Shown one piece after another: positions 1-11,540 of a stretch of DNA of 64,000 nt. The position numbers and the translations under genes were made by a program. Source of the stretch: Herbaspirillum sp. AP02 (GTDB lineage: Bacteria > Pseudomonadota > Gammaproteobacteria > Burkholderiales > Burkholderiaceae_D); the NCBI RefSeq assembly GCF_015767275.1, contig NZ_JADWMY010000012.1:62001-126000 (forward strand), read 5' to 3'. The notes under the pieces were generated by a model. That model worked only from the letters and a program-made list of their open reading frames with translations. It did not search any database and was not told where the DNA came from. How positions within the stretch are numbered: the stretch's first letter is position 1; each line of letters opens with the position of its first letter.

Positions 1-2322
<2,322 letters not shown>

Positions 2323-2522
2323 GGACACTCCGTGAGTGACAGGAAGGATAGATAGTTCAAGATTCGATCAAACCGTGTGACTTGCCGACTAGGCAGCCGC
2401 AGGTTATCGGCACTCAAATCTTCAAATGTCTACCCTAGTTTTTTGCTGCGATCGCGCTTAATATTCCCGACAACGAACACTGCAGCGCATCAACTTCACC
2501 AGCAAAAATAAGAAACGACAAA

Positions 2523-2570
2523 GGAGCCAAAGCCGAATCCCTTTTTCAAGGGATTCTGCACTTTGACTCC
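2523..2570 (-). promoter_or_regulatory. Two-tier hairpin in the rplL-rpoB spacer (possible attenuator or RNase III site)
   Basis: In the transcript, GGAGUCAAAG (from 2570) pairs with CUUUGGCUCC (ending 2523), 10 bp with one G-U. Inside lies GAAUCCCUU-GAAA-AAGGGAUUC, 9 bp capped by a GNRA tetraloop (2535-2556). Only three U residues follow, so it is a weak terminator. The E. coli rplL-rpoB spacer holds an attenuator and an RNase III cleavage site at the same place; equivalence here is inferred from position. Confidence 0.6.
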
Positions 2571-2602
2571 GGAGTAATGACTCGCCTTGGTAGGCAAGAG
2601 AA

Positions 2603-2980
2603 TTACTTCAGTTCGGCCTTGGCGCCAGCTTCTTCCAGCTTCTTCTTGGCAGCTTCAGCGTCAGCCTTGGCGATGCCTTCCTTGACCGGCTTCGGTGCAC
2701 CGTCAACCAGATCCTTGGCTTCCTTCAGACCCAGGCCGGTGATTTCACGGACGGCCTTGATGACGCCGACCTTGTTGGCGCCGACTTCAGCCAGCACAAC
2801 GGTGAACTCGGTCTGTTCTTCAGCAGCAGCAGCGCCAGCACCAGCGCCACCGGCGGCCGGAGCAGCCATCGCGGCAGCGGAAACACCAAACTTCTCTTCG
2901 AATGCCTTGACCAGGTCATTCAGTTCCATCACGGACAGCGCGCCAACGGCTTCCAGGATGTCTTCTTTGCTAATTGCCAT
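2603..2980 (-). CDS. rplL: 50S ribosomal protein L7/L12
   Basis: 125 residues, the normal length. The N-terminal dimerisation domain (about 1-35, [20 protein letters not shown]) is followed by an Ala/Gly-rich hinge (about 37-54) and the C-terminal factor-binding domain (about 58-125) with [21 protein letters not shown]7/L12 forms the flexible stalk of the large subunit that recruits and stimulates translational GTPases, including the EF-Tu encoded upstream in this window. It follows rplJ by 96 bp, so L10 and L12 are made together. The start is the only ATG before the conserved N-terminus, with a purine-rich GGAG-type site a few bases upstream. Confidence 0.98.
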   Translation of the reverse strand: MAISKEDILEAVGALSVMELNDLVKAFEEKFGVSAAAMAAPAAGGAGAGAAAAEEQTEFTVVLAEVGANKVGVIKAVREITGLGLKEAKDLVDGAPKPVKEGIAKADAEAAKKKLEEAGAKAELK

Positions 2981-3076
2981 TTGAAACTCCTAAATTTATT
3001 TCGGTAATAACATCAGATTGGTAATGACGCGAAAGCGTCGAAACTGCAGAGCTGGGCCGCCTCAGGCGGCCGTGCC

Positions 3077-3574
3077 TCATGCGGCTTCGGCTTCCTTCTT
3101 GGCTGCCAGAGCAGCCAGAGCGCGCGCAAAGCCCGACACCGGAGCCTGCATCATGCCCAGGACCTGGGCCAGCAGAACTTCGCGAGACGGGATGCTTGCC
3201 AGCGAAGCCACAGCAGCCTTGTCCAGCTGCTTGCCTTCGTAGTTACCTGCCTTCACAACCAGCTTGTCGTTGGTCTTGGCAAAGTCCGACAGGACTTTGG
3301 CAGCGGCCACGGCATCTTCCGAGATCGAGTAGATCAGCGGACCGGTCAGTTGCGGGGCGAGGTCGGCAAACTTCGTGCCTTCAACAGCGCGACGAGCCAG
3401 CGTGTTTTTCAACACGCGCAGGTACACGCCTTGGGCACGCGCTTGTGCGCGCAGTTGCGTCAAGGAACCAACCTGGATGCCACGGTATTCGGCCACGACG
3501 ATCGTTTGCGCAGTTGCAACCTTTGCGGAAACTTCGGCGACGACGGCCTTCTTGTCATTCAGATTGAGACTCAA
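3077..3574 (-). CDS. rplJ: 50S ribosomal protein L10 (TTG start)
   Basis: L10 anchors L7/L12 dimers to 23S rRNA and represses its own operon by binding the mRNA leader. The open frame extends further upstream to 3646, but the L10 N-terminus [18 protein letters not shown] begins directly after a TTG at 3572-3574. That TTG has a strong GGAGG site seven bases upstream, so TTG is taken as the start, giving 165 residues as usual for the family. The C-terminal helix that binds L12 is the Ala/Lys-rich tail. The start assignment is inference from the ribosome-binding site and family alignment; the gene identity is certain. Confidence 0.96.
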   Translation of the reverse strand: MSLNLNDKKAVVAEVSAKVATAQTIVVAEYRGIQVGSLTQLRAQARAQGVYLRVLKNTLARRAVEGTKFADLAPQLTGPLIYSISEDAVAAAKVLSDFAKTNDKLVVKAGNYEGKQLDKAAVASLASIPSREVLLAQVLGMMQAPVSGFARALAALAAKKEAEAA

Positions 3575-3900
3575 GATCAACCTCCAAAAATAGTACTTGG
3601 CCACCACACAGGCATATGCCTGCTTGCCTTGCACCGGTTCGAACACGGCGTCCGACGTTTAGGAGTTCACTGCAGCATAGGGCAAAACCGAAAATGCTGC
3701 CTGAGACCACAAAACTTGCTCGGGTTCACCATCTGCGTTGGGTCAACTGAACTTTCGTACAGCCTTTTTAACTTTGGCCAGCTTGTTGCTGCCGGCTTCC
3801 GCCCAACGGTCTTTGAAGGCCTGCCGTCATCATCGAAACAACGACGACAGCCCAAAGAGATGCCCCGCTTCCAGTCGGAAACGGGGACTATATTGCTTGC
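3575..3900 (-). promoter_or_regulatory. L10 operon leader (rplA-rplJ spacer)
   Basis: 326 bases without a credible gene separate rplA from rplJ. Just after the rplA stop the transcript can fold CCCCGUUUCC-GACU-GGAAGCGGGG (3863-3886), a 10 bp stem with one G-U and a 4-nt loop. In bacteria this spacer usually carries the L10(L12)4 autoregulatory binding site and often an internal promoter. The position fits that role, but I could not identify the kink-turn itself, so function is inferred from place. Confidence 0.55.
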
Positions 3901-4596
3901 TTAGGCAGCCAGGGAAGCCTGGTCCACGCGAACGCCAGCGCCCATGGTGGACGACAGAGCGATCTTGCGCAGGTACACACCCTTGCTGCTGGCCGGCTTG
4001 GCCTTGTTCAGCGCGTCGATCAGGGCCAGCAGGTTGGCCTTCAGATCAGCGTCGGTGAACGACTTGCGGCCGATGGTAGCGTGGATGATGCCCGACTTGT
4101 CGGTACGGTATTGCACCTGGCCAGCCTTGGCGTTCTTGACGGCGGTAGCGACGTCCGGGGTCACGGTGCCAACCTTCGGGTTAGGCATCAGGCCACGGGG
4201 GCCCAGGATCTGACCCAGGGTACCGACGATACGCATGGTGTCGGGCGAAGCGATGACGATGTCGAACGGCATGTCGCCGGCCTTCACGCGCTCTGCCAGA
4301 TCTTCCATGCCAACCACGTCGGCGCCAGCTGCCTTGGCAGCTTCAGCCTTGTCGCCGGAAGCGAACACGGCCACGCGGACGGACTTGCCGGTACCGGCAG
4401 GCAGCACCACCGAACCACGAACGACCTGGTCCGACTTCTTGGCGTCCACGCCCAGCTGGACGGAAACGTCGATCGATTCATTGAACTTCGCGGTGGCGAA
4501 TTCCTTGATCAGGGAAACGGCGTTGTCGAACGGATAGGCCTTGGTACGGTCGACCTTTTCCTTCATTGCCTTGACGCGCTTGGATACCTTAGCCAT
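3901..4596 (-). CDS. rplA: 50S ribosomal protein L1
   Basis: 231 residues beginning [20 protein letters not shown], full length for bacterial L1. L1 binds 23S rRNA at the mobile L1 stalk near the E site and represses the rplK-rplA mRNA when in excess. The conserved [12 protein letters not shown] stretch and the [12 protein letters not shown] segment are present. Its ATG overlaps the rplK stop by one base (TAATG), the usual translational coupling of L11 and L1. Confidence 0.98.
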   Translation of the reverse strand: MAKVSKRVKAMKEKVDRTKAYPFDNAVSLIKEFATAKFNESIDVSVQLGVDAKKSDQVVRGSVVLPAGTGKSVRVAVFASGDKAEAAKAAGADVVGMEDLAERVKAGDMPFDIVIASPDTMRIVGTLGQILGPRGLMPNPKVGTVTPDVATAVKNAKAGQVQYRTDKSGIIHATIGRKSFTDADLKANLLALIDALNKAKPASSKGVYLRKIALSSTMGAGVRVDQASLAA

Positions 4597-5027
4597 TACA
4601 GACCCTCCACCGTGATGCCCATCGAACGTGCGGAACCAGCGATGGTACGCACAGCAGCTTCCAGATCAGCAGCGGTCAGGTCCGGCTTCTTCTGGGTTGC
4701 GATCTCTTCCGCTTGCTTGCGGGTGATCTTGCCGACCTTGTCGGTATGCGGCTTGGCCGAACCCTTCTGGATACCAGCAGCCTTCTTGATCAGGATGGTC
4801 GCCGGCGGGGTCTTCATCACGAAGGTGAAGGACTTGTCCGCGAAGGCGGTGATCACGACCGGAATCGGCAGACCCGGCTCAACACCTTGAGTCTGGGCGT
4901 TGAACGCCTTGCAGAACTCCATGATGTTCAGGCCGCGCTGACCCAGCGCAGGACCGATCGGGGGGGACGGGTTCGCTTTACCAGCTGGCACTTGCAGCTT
5001 GATAAAACCAATAATCTTCTTTGCCAT
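4596..5027 (-). CDS. rplK: 50S ribosomal protein L11
   Basis: 143 residues, starting [20 protein letters not shown] with the characteristic [20 protein letters not shown] motif, the site contacted by thiostrepton-type antibiotics. L11 binds the GTPase-associated region of 23S rRNA and is needed for RelA activation in stringent response. The C-terminal RNA-binding domain (about 70-143) ends [12 protein letters not shown]. It lies 158 bp after nusG and overlaps rplA by one base. Confidence 0.98.
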   Translation of the reverse strand: MAKKIIGFIKLQVPAGKANPSPPIGPALGQRGLNIMEFCKAFNAQTQGVEPGLPIPVVITAFADKSFTFVMKTPPATILIKKAAGIQKGSAKPHTDKVGKITRKQAEEIATQKKPDLTAADLEAAVRTIAGSARSMGITVEGL

Positions 5028-5185
5028 GATGGCTCCTTATTGATTGAGTTGTAGCGCCGGTTCGTCAGCCTTGCGGCTTTCTACTTTGGCTCCTCGGGAT
5101 GCTGTATTGTCGGACGATGACTTGTCCGGTGCGCTCCAGCGGGCGCTGAAATCTTGGCAGGGAAAGGCGGGATTCCGGAGCGGGA

Positions 5186-5776
5186 TCAGACTTTTTCCAA
5201 TTGGCCGAATTCGAGTTCGACCGGGGTGGCGCGACCGAAGATGGTGACCGAGACGCGCACGCGCGACTTCTCGTAGTTCACTTCCTCGACGTTGCCGTTG
5301 AAATCGGTGAACGGGCCTTCCTTGATACGGACCATTTCGCCAACTTCGTAGAGCACCTTCGGACGGGGCTTCTCAACGCCTTCCTGCATCTGGCGGAGCA
5401 GCGAATCCACTTCGCGCTGCGGCAGCGGAGTCGGGCGATTCGACTTGCCACCGATGAAACCGGTCACCTTGGCGGTATTCTTGACCAAGTGCCAGGTTTC
5501 GTCCGTCATTTCCATCTCGACCAGGACGTAACCCGGGAAGAAACGACGTTCGGTCACCGACTTGTGACCATTCTTCATATCCACGACTTCTTCAGTCGGC
5601 ACCAGGATCTGGCCGAACTGTTCTTGCATACCGGCGCGATTGATGCGCTCGGTCAGCGCGCGCTGCACGCTCTTTTCCATGCCGGAATACGCATGCACCA
5701 CGTACCAGCGCTTATTTCCGGCGCCTGAAACGCTTTGCGCACCAATCGGTGCGCTGTCTTGCGTGCTATCGCTCAT
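5186..5776 (-). CDS. nusG: Transcription termination/antitermination factor NusG
   Basis: 196 residues. After a variable 20-residue N-terminus comes the NGN domain (about 22-130; [29 protein letters not shown]) that binds the RNA polymerase clamp, then a KOW domain (about 140-196; [20 protein letters not shown]) that contacts Rho or ribosomal protein S10. It couples transcription to translation and supports Rho-dependent termination. It follows secE by one base, the conserved secE-nusG arrangement. The N-terminus is roughly 15 residues longer than in E. coli, as is common in Burkholderiales. Confidence 0.97.
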   Translation of the reverse strand: MSDSTQDSAPIGAQSVSGAGNKRWYVVHAYSGMEKSVQRALTERINRAGMQEQFGQILVPTEEVVDMKNGHKSVTERRFFPGYVLVEMEMTDETWHLVKNTAKVTGFIGGKSNRPTPLPQREVDSLLRQMQEGVEKPRPKVLYEVGEMVRIKEGPFTDFNGNVEEVNYEKSRVRVSVTIFGRATPVELEFGQLEKV

Positions 5777-5777
5777 G

Positions 5778-6158
5778 TTATTTCCAGCCCAAAATTACGT
5801 CGTACAACAGGAACTCGAGCAACTTGTCCGTACCCCACAGGAAGATGGCCATGACCAGCACGAAGGCGAATACCACCGCGGTGATCTGCATGGCTTCCTT
5901 GCGGGTGGGCCAGACGACTTTCTTGGTTTCGCGGACGGATTCCTTGGCGAAACCGACAAAGCCGCGGCCTTGTGCAGAGGTCCAGGCAAACGCCACAGCC
6001 ACCAGCAGACCGGCCACCAGGGCGACAGCGCGCACCGGAGTCGACTGATCAGACAACACAAAAAAACCGACCACGCCTGCAACCACAGCCACGATCGCCA
6101 GGGCGATCTTGATCTTGTCGTTGGAGGTGTTGACGGTTTGAACTGGCTGGCTAGACAT
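5778..6158 (-). CDS. secE: Preprotein translocase subunit SecE
   Basis: 126 residues with three predicted membrane helices: about 16-36 ([19 protein letters not shown]), 43-62 and 95-115. This is the three-helix proteobacterial form. The conserved amphipathic segment [19 protein letters not shown] precedes the last helix. SecE clamps the two halves of SecY in the inner-membrane Sec channel. It sits between tRNA-Trp and nusG on the same strand, as in most proteobacteria. Confidence 0.97.
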   Translation of the reverse strand: MSSQPVQTVNTSNDKIKIALAIVAVVAGVVGFFVLSDQSTPVRAVALVAGLLVAVAFAWTSAQGRGFVGFAKESVRETKKVVWPTRKEAMQITAVVFAFVLVMAIFLWGTDKLLEFLLYDVILGWK

Positions 6159-6189
6159 ATTTACTTTCAGTACCCTGCACCAGATTCGG

Positions 6190-6265
6190 TGGCAGGGGCG
6201 GAGGGCATCGAACCCCCAACCTTCGGTTTTGGAGACCGACGCTCTGCCAATTGAGCTACGCCCCT
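6190..6265 (-). tRNA. tRNA-Trp (anticodon CCA)
   Basis: The reverse strand folds into a 76-nt cloverleaf. The acceptor AGGGGCG pairs with CGCCCCT, the anticodon loop holds CCA, the T arm carries GGTTCGA, the discriminator is G and the 3' CCA is encoded. It lies between tuf and secE, so it is probably processed from the same transcript. Confidence 0.97.
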
Positions 6266-6338
6266 ACAAAAACTCGCGATTGAGACACCAATGCCGCGAT
6301 ACGTTACGCACCGCGGCAAAGTGTTTTACAGCTTGATC

Positions 6339-7529
<1,191 letters not shown>

Positions 7530-7609
7530 CTTAGACTCCTAAATTTGATGAGAATGTCCAGGCAACACGCCCGACTGATTACTGACTTGTCAGCGATACG
7601 ACGAGAAAC

Positions 7610-7684
<75 letters not shown>

Positions 7685-7730
7685 ATTTTTCCGACTGCAC
7701 AACAACCAAACATGCAACCGGACCAAAACT

Positions 7731-7804
7731 TGGAGCGGGTGAAGGGAATCGAACCCTCGTCTTAAGCTTGGAAGGCTTCAGCTCTACCATTGAGCTACAC
7801 CCGC
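7731..7804 (-). tRNA. tRNA-Gly (anticodon TCC)
   Basis: A 74-nt cloverleaf on the reverse strand: acceptor GCGGGTG/CACCCGC, anticodon loop CTTCCAA, T loop TTCGATT, discriminator T, encoded CCA. The base pair at the top of the anticodon stem (27-43) is a G-A mismatch, which I believe is ordinary for this tRNA in related bacteria. Confidence 0.96.
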
Positions 7805-7883
7805 GAGGAAACAACGTTCACTTCACAACCGCCGCGTCTTTCGATCGCGCTTTACTGCAGGACTGCTTTGACTCCCGGCCTAT

Positions 7884-7969
7884 TGGTGGAGAGGGCTGGA
7901 TTCGAACCAGCGTACTCGTAAGAGGGCAGATTTACAGTCTGCTGCCATTAACCACTCGGCCACCTCTCC
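7884..7969 (-). tRNA. tRNA-Tyr (anticodon GTA)
   Basis: An 86-nt class II tRNA on the reverse strand: acceptor GGAGAGG/CCTCTCC, anticodon loop CTGTAAA, a long variable arm, T arm GGTTCGAAT, discriminator A, encoded CCA. It is the first gene of the tRNA-tuf transcript and begins about 10 nt after the predicted start site. Confidence 0.97.
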
Positions 7970-7985
7970 GTGCAGGGAACTCAAA

Positions 7986-8014
7986 ACTATAGAGGAACAT
8001 CTCTAGACTGTCAA
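7986..8014 (-). promoter_or_regulatory. Sigma-70 promoter of the tRNA-Tyr/Gly/Thr-tuf operon
   Basis: On the reverse strand a perfect TTGACA (-35, 8014-8009), a 17-bp spacer and TATAGT (-10, 7991-7986) place the start near 7979, about 10 nt before tRNA-Tyr. This is a near-consensus promoter, as expected for a stable-RNA operon. Confidence 0.88.
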
Positions 8015-8097
8015 CTAAATTTTCGCTTCAGGGCTAAATATTTTATCGACTGCCGGATATTGCTCAGAGGAACGACCCGCGACGTTTTTTCGAATCT

Positions 8098-9360
8098 TCA
8101 GGCTTTTTGTGTCTGCGACTCAACCGGCTTTTCATTCCAGGGCGCAATTCTAGGCAACATCAGCATTCCAGGCAAGGCCAGAACGAAGCAAATCAGAAAA
8201 AAATTTAACCAGCCGGTGTCGGCGACGATATAACCGACCGAAGAATTGACGAAAGTCCGGGGTACCGCCATCAAACTGGTGAACAGGGCAAACTGCGTGG
8301 CCGTGTAGCGCGGATCGGTTTCGCGCATGATATAGGCCACAAAGGCGGTAGTGCCCAGGCCGACGCCGAAGGCCTCCAGCCCGATCACCACGGCCAGCAC
8401 CGGCAGGCTGGCACCGACATGGGCCAGCCAGGCAAAGCCCAGGATGGGCACCGCCTGCAGCACGCCGAAGACCCACAGGCCGCGATTGATGCCCAGGCGC
8501 ACCATCCAGATGCCACCGATGATGCCCCCGGCCACGCTGGCCCACAGGCTGGTGGTCTTGGAGACCACGCCGATCTCGGTCATCGAAAAGCCGAGGTCGA
8601 TGTAGAACTTGGTCGCCAGCGCGGTCGCCATGCTGTCGCCCAGCTTATAGAGAAAGATGAAGCCCAGCACCCACAGCGCGTTGCGCCAGCCGCCACGGGC
8701 GATGAATTCGCGGAACGGCAGCACCACGGCCTCGCTCAGGCTCTTGGGCGGGGTCCCGTAGACCTCGGGTTCCTGCACCACCAGCGAGCACAGCAGCCCG
8801 GGCAGCATGAAGGCGGCGGTGATCCAGAACACGGTCGACCACGGCATCTGGTCGGCCAGCACCAGCGACAGGGCGCCGGGCACCATGCCGGAGAGCTTGT
8901 AGGCGTTGACGTGGATGGCGCTGCCCAGGCCCAGCTCGGCCTCGGGCAGGATCTCGCGCCGATAGGCGTCGATGGCGATGTCCTGGCTGGCCGAGAGAAA
9001 GGCGACCACCGAGGCCATGAAGGCAATCGTGCTGACATCAGAGAGCGGGTCCAGCATGCCCATGCCGCCGATGGCGAGGAACAGCAGCAGCTGGGTGAAC
9101 ACCATCCACCCGCGCCGCCGGCCCATGCCGCCGAAGTGGAAGCGGTCCATCAGCGGCGACCAGACGAACTTCCAGGTGTAGGGGAACATCACCAGCGCGA
9201 ACAGCCCGAGGGTCTTCACGTTCAGGCCGGACTTGGCCAGCCAGGCCTGCAGCAGACTCAACAGGATGAACAGCGGAAGGCCGGAGGTGAAGCCGAGGAA
9301 GACGCAGATCAACATGCGCCGGTTCAGGTATTGGTGCCAGGAAGCGGCAGGTGCGGTCAT
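8098..9360 (-). CDS. AmpG-like MFS permease (muropeptide transporter family)
   Basis: 420 residues with about 12 hydrophobic segments and an N-terminal pattern typical of AmpG-type permeases (MLICVFLGFTSGLPLFILLS; FPYTWKFVWSPLMDR; GRRRGWMVFTQ). AmpG carries anhydromuropeptides from periplasm to cytoplasm for peptidoglycan recycling and, in some species, for AmpC signalling. The frame is open upstream to 9552 but would overrun metW, so the ATG at 9360, right before MTAPAASWHQYL, is chosen. It lies 104 bp downstream of metW on the same strand; no functional link to methionine is apparent. Family confidence is good; substrate is inferred. Confidence 0.85.
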   Translation of the reverse strand: MTAPAASWHQYLNRRMLICVFLGFTSGLPLFILLSLLQAWLAKSGLNVKTLGLFALVMFPYTWKFVWSPLMDRFHFGGMGRRRGWMVFTQLLLFLAIGGMGMLDPLSDVSTIAFMASVVAFLSASQDIAIDAYRREILPEAELGLGSAIHVNAYKLSGMVPGALSLVLADQMPWSTVFWITAAFMLPGLLCSLVVQEPEVYGTPPKSLSEAVVLPFREFIARGGWRNALWVLGFIFLYKLGDSMATALATKFYIDLGFSMTEIGVVSKTTSLWASVAGGIIGGIWMVRLGINRGLWVFGVLQAVPILGFAWLAHVGASLPVLAVVIGLEAFGVGLGTTAFVAYIMRETDPRYTATQFALFTSLMAVPRTFVNSSVGYIVADTGWLNFFLICFVLALPGMLMLPRIAPWNEKPVESQTQKA

Positions 9361-9464
9361 GGGCGGGTCAGCTCGAAAAACGCGGGATATGAAAGAAAAA
9401 ACGCCGGAGGCCAGCGATGGGGCGCTGCCGGACCGGCGTCTGCGGGGCATGTGAAGTTTATCGC

Positions 9465-10067
9465 CTATTTCTTGCGCAACCTGAACACCGCCAGGCTGCC
9501 GCGCCAGTTGGGCAGGTAACGCACCGGCTTGCCGTCCTTCAAGGCCACGCACTCCAGCACTTCCAGCCCGACCTGGTTGGCCAGCGCCTCGAAGTCCCTG
9601 ATCGTGGCGCAGCGCAGGTTCGGCGTATCATACCACTGGTAGGGAAGGCTTCTGGAGACCGGCATGCGCCCCCGCAAGAGCGCCACCCGGTGCGGCCAGT
9701 AGGCAAAATTGGGGAAGGACACCGTCACCTCGCGCCCGACCCGGGCGATCTCGCGCAGCGTGCCTTCCACATCCTTGACCATCTGCAGCGCCGACAGGCA
9801 CAGCACGGTATCGAAGGCATTGTCCTCGAACATGGCCAGGCCGCCATTCAGGTCCTGCTGGATCACCGAGACGTCGCGCGCCACGCACTTGGGTATCTGC
9901 GCATCGTCGATTTCAACGCCATAGCCGGAACAGCCCTTGTCGCTCTGCAAATAATCCAGCATCACGCCATCGCCGCAGCCCAGGTCAAGTACGTGGGTCT
10001 GCTCGCGCACCCAGTGGGCGATGAAGGCCAGGTCGGGGCGCAGCGCGCTCAATTGTTCGAAATTCAT
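9465..10067 (-). CDS. metW: Methionine biosynthesis protein MetW
   Basis: 200 residues of the MetW family, a class I methyltransferase fold with the SAM-binding motif [15 protein letters not shown] (about 28-42). MetW works with MetX; in several proteobacteria both are needed for the acyl-homoserine step of methionine synthesis, though the exact biochemical role of MetW is not settled. The ATG overlaps the metX stop by four bases (ATGA), so the two are translationally coupled and share the SAM-responsive leader upstream of metX. Confidence 0.95.
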   Translation of the reverse strand: MNFEQLSALRPDLAFIAHWVREQTHVLDLGCGDGVMLDYLQSDKGCSGYGVEIDDAQIPKCVARDVSVIQQDLNGGLAMFEDNAFDTVLCLSALQMVKDVEGTLREIARVGREVTVSFPNFAYWPHRVALLRGRMPVSRSLPYQWYDTPNLRCATIRDFEALANQVGLEVLECVALKDGKPVRYLPNWRGSLAVFRLRKK

Positions 10068-11203
10068 GCGCGGCCCTCCTGTTGCAATTCGTTCCAGATG
10101 CTGGCGTAGTACTCGCGCACCACCTTCATGTAGCGCGCATCGTCGAGCAGGAAAGCATCATGCCCGTGCGGCGCATCGATCTCGGCATAGCTCACGCGGC
10201 GCTTGTTGGCCACCAGCGCCTGCACCATCTCGCGGCTGCGTTCCGGCGAGAAACGCCAGTCGGTGGAGAAGGACACCAGCAGGAACCTGGCCCGGGTACG
10301 GGCGAAGGCTTTGGCCAGGTCGCCGCCGAATTCTCGCGCCGGGTCGAAGTAATCCAGTGCCTTGGTGATCAGGAGATAGGTATTGGCGTCGAAGTAGGTG
10401 GAGAACTTGTCGCCCTGGTAACGCAGGTAGGATTCGATCTCGAAGTCCACGCCGTAGCCGAACTGGTACTCGCCGGAGCGCAGGTCGCGGCCGAATTTCT
10501 CGGCCATGTCGTCATCCGACAGATAGGTGATGTGACCCACCATGCGCGCCACCCGCAGACCGTTCTTGGGGACCACGCCGTGCGCGTAGAAATCGCCGCC
10601 ATGGTATTGGGGATCGGTCAGGATGGCCTGGCGGGCCACGTCGTTGAAGGCGATGTTCTGGGCCGACAGCTTGGGGGTGGACGCGATCACCAGGCAATGG
10701 CGCAGGCGATCCGGATACATCATGCTCCAGGCCAGCGCCTGCATGCCGCCCAGCGATCCGCCCATGACGGCGGCAAAGCAATCGATGCCCAGACGGTCCG
10801 CCAGACGTGCCTGGGCGTTGACCCAGTCTTCCACCGTCACCACCGGGAAATCGGCGCCATAGGGCTGGCCGGTAGCCGGATTGCGGTGCATGGGACCGGT
10901 CGAGCCGAAACAGGAGCCCAGGTTATTCACGCCGATGACGAAGAAGCGGTCGGTATCGAGCGATTTGCCGGGGCCGACCATGTTGTCCCACCAGCCCAGG
11001 TTGTCGGGGTCGTCGGCATAGACGCCGGCCACATGGTGGGAGGCATTGAGGGCGTGGCACACCAGCACGGCATTGGATTTGTCGGCATTGAGCGTGCCGT
11101 AGGTTTCATAGGTCAGCGCGTAATCGGCCAGCGCGGCGCCGCTCTGCAGCGGCAAGGGCTGGTCGAAATGCATGACCTGGGGCGATACGATTCCGATCGA
11201 CAT
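10064..11203 (-). CDS. metX: Homoserine O-acyltransferase MetX
   Basis: 379 residues from the ATG at 11203. It is an alpha/beta-hydrolase-fold enzyme with the nucleophile elbow GGSLGGMQ (Ser about 150) and the C-terminal catalytic His in [12 protein letters not shown]. It acylates homoserine, the first committed methionine step. Proteobacterial MetX enzymes with an adjacent metW often use succinyl-CoA rather than acetyl-CoA, so acyl specificity is left open. The frame stays open upstream to 11410, but [20 protein letters not shown] is the family N-terminus. About 115 nt separate the upstream terminator from the ATG. Confidence 0.95.
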   Translation of the reverse strand: MSIGIVSPQVMHFDQPLPLQSGAALADYALTYETYGTLNADKSNAVLVCHALNASHHVAGVYADDPDNLGWWDNMVGPGKSLDTDRFFVIGVNNLGSCFGSTGPMHRNPATGQPYGADFPVVTVEDWVNAQARLADRLGIDCFAAVMGGSLGGMQALAWSMMYPDRLRHCLVIASTPKLSAQNIAFNDVARQAILTDPQYHGGDFYAHGVVPKNGLRVARMVGHITYLSDDDMAEKFGRDLRSGEYQFGYGVDFEIESYLRYQGDKFSTYFDANTYLLITKALDYFDPAREFGGDLAKAFARTRARFLLVSFSTDWRFSPERSREMVQALVANKRRVSYAEIDAPHGHDAFLLDDARYMKVVREYYASIWNELQQEGRA

Positions 11204-11314
11204 GATGTTTCTGCGTAAGTGACTCGGCGCCAGGCGATCCTTGGGGACCAGGGCTGGCGGTCGCTTCGCCGGGTTGGGCTTGAGGCCGTCTTCGGTGTGC
11301 TTGTCGCGGACAGC

Positions 11315-11343
11315 AAAAAGCCCGGAAGCAATGCTTGCGGGCT
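11315..11343 (-). terminator. Intrinsic terminator in the metX leader (riboswitch expression platform)
   Basis: In the transcript AGCCCG-C-AAGC-AUU-GCUU-C-CGGGCU forms a stem of 6 plus 4 bp with one C-C mismatch, then a run of U. It lies between the SAM-II-like aptamer and metX. Its 5' arm GCCCGCAAGC (11342-11333) is the exact reverse complement of GCUUGCGGGC in the aptamer (11443-11434), so terminator and antiterminator are mutually exclusive. Confidence 0.85.
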
Positions 11344-11396
11344 CACTCATCGATGGGGCTGGGGGCTGGTCTTGGGAAGAACTGCTGATCCAAGCT

Positions 11397-11473
11397 CGCT
11401 TTAGCCGCATTTAGATGGGATCAGGATCCCGGCGCCCGCAAGCTGAAGTTGGTCAAACCGTTCAAATCGGCGC
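11397..11473 (-). ncRNA. SAM-II-like (SAM-alpha) riboswitch aptamer upstream of metX
   Basis: Reading the transcript from 11473, conserved SAM-II elements appear in order: P1 5' strand GCGCC, then GAUUUG, a CG step, GCUUGC, P1 3' strand GGCGC (11436-11432), then UAAA, a 4-nt gap and GCUAAAG (ending 11397). Two short hairpins seem inserted relative to the compact family: GGU-UUG-ACC in the loop, and GGGAU-CCUG-AUCCC after P1. The aptamer starts only about 3 nt after the predicted transcription start and is followed by an intrinsic terminator before metX, a proven SAM-II target in alphaproteobacteria. The pseudoknot pairing could not be verified by eye. Confidence 0.72.
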
Positions 11474-11482
11474 AGTGGCGTA

Positions 11483-11511
11483 AGAATACCCAAGTCGGGC
11501 AAGCCCGTCAA
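11483..11511 (-). promoter_or_regulatory. Promoter of metX-metW
   Basis: On the reverse strand TTGACG (11511-11506), a 17-bp spacer and TATTCT (11488-11483) predict a start near 11476, directly before the aptamer. It lies 30 bp beyond the ptsI stop, which makes metXW independent of ptsI. Confidence 0.75.
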
Positions 11512-11540
11512 ACGGCCCTGCCCGGCCAGTGCGGCTCGGC

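Noticed and set aside
3667..3855. 62-codon minus-strand frame in the L10 leader
   Set aside because: Sits in a known type of regulatory spacer, lacks a ribosome-binding site.
7731..7804. G-A mismatch in the tRNA-Gly anticodon stem as a sign of a pseudogene
   Set aside because: All other stems, the loops and encoded CCA are intact, and I recall similar tRNA-Gly(TCC) sequences in related bacteria.
11204..11410. 69-codon N-terminal extension of MetX
   Set aside because: Covers the riboswitch terminator; MetX family N-terminus begins at MSIGIVSPQ.
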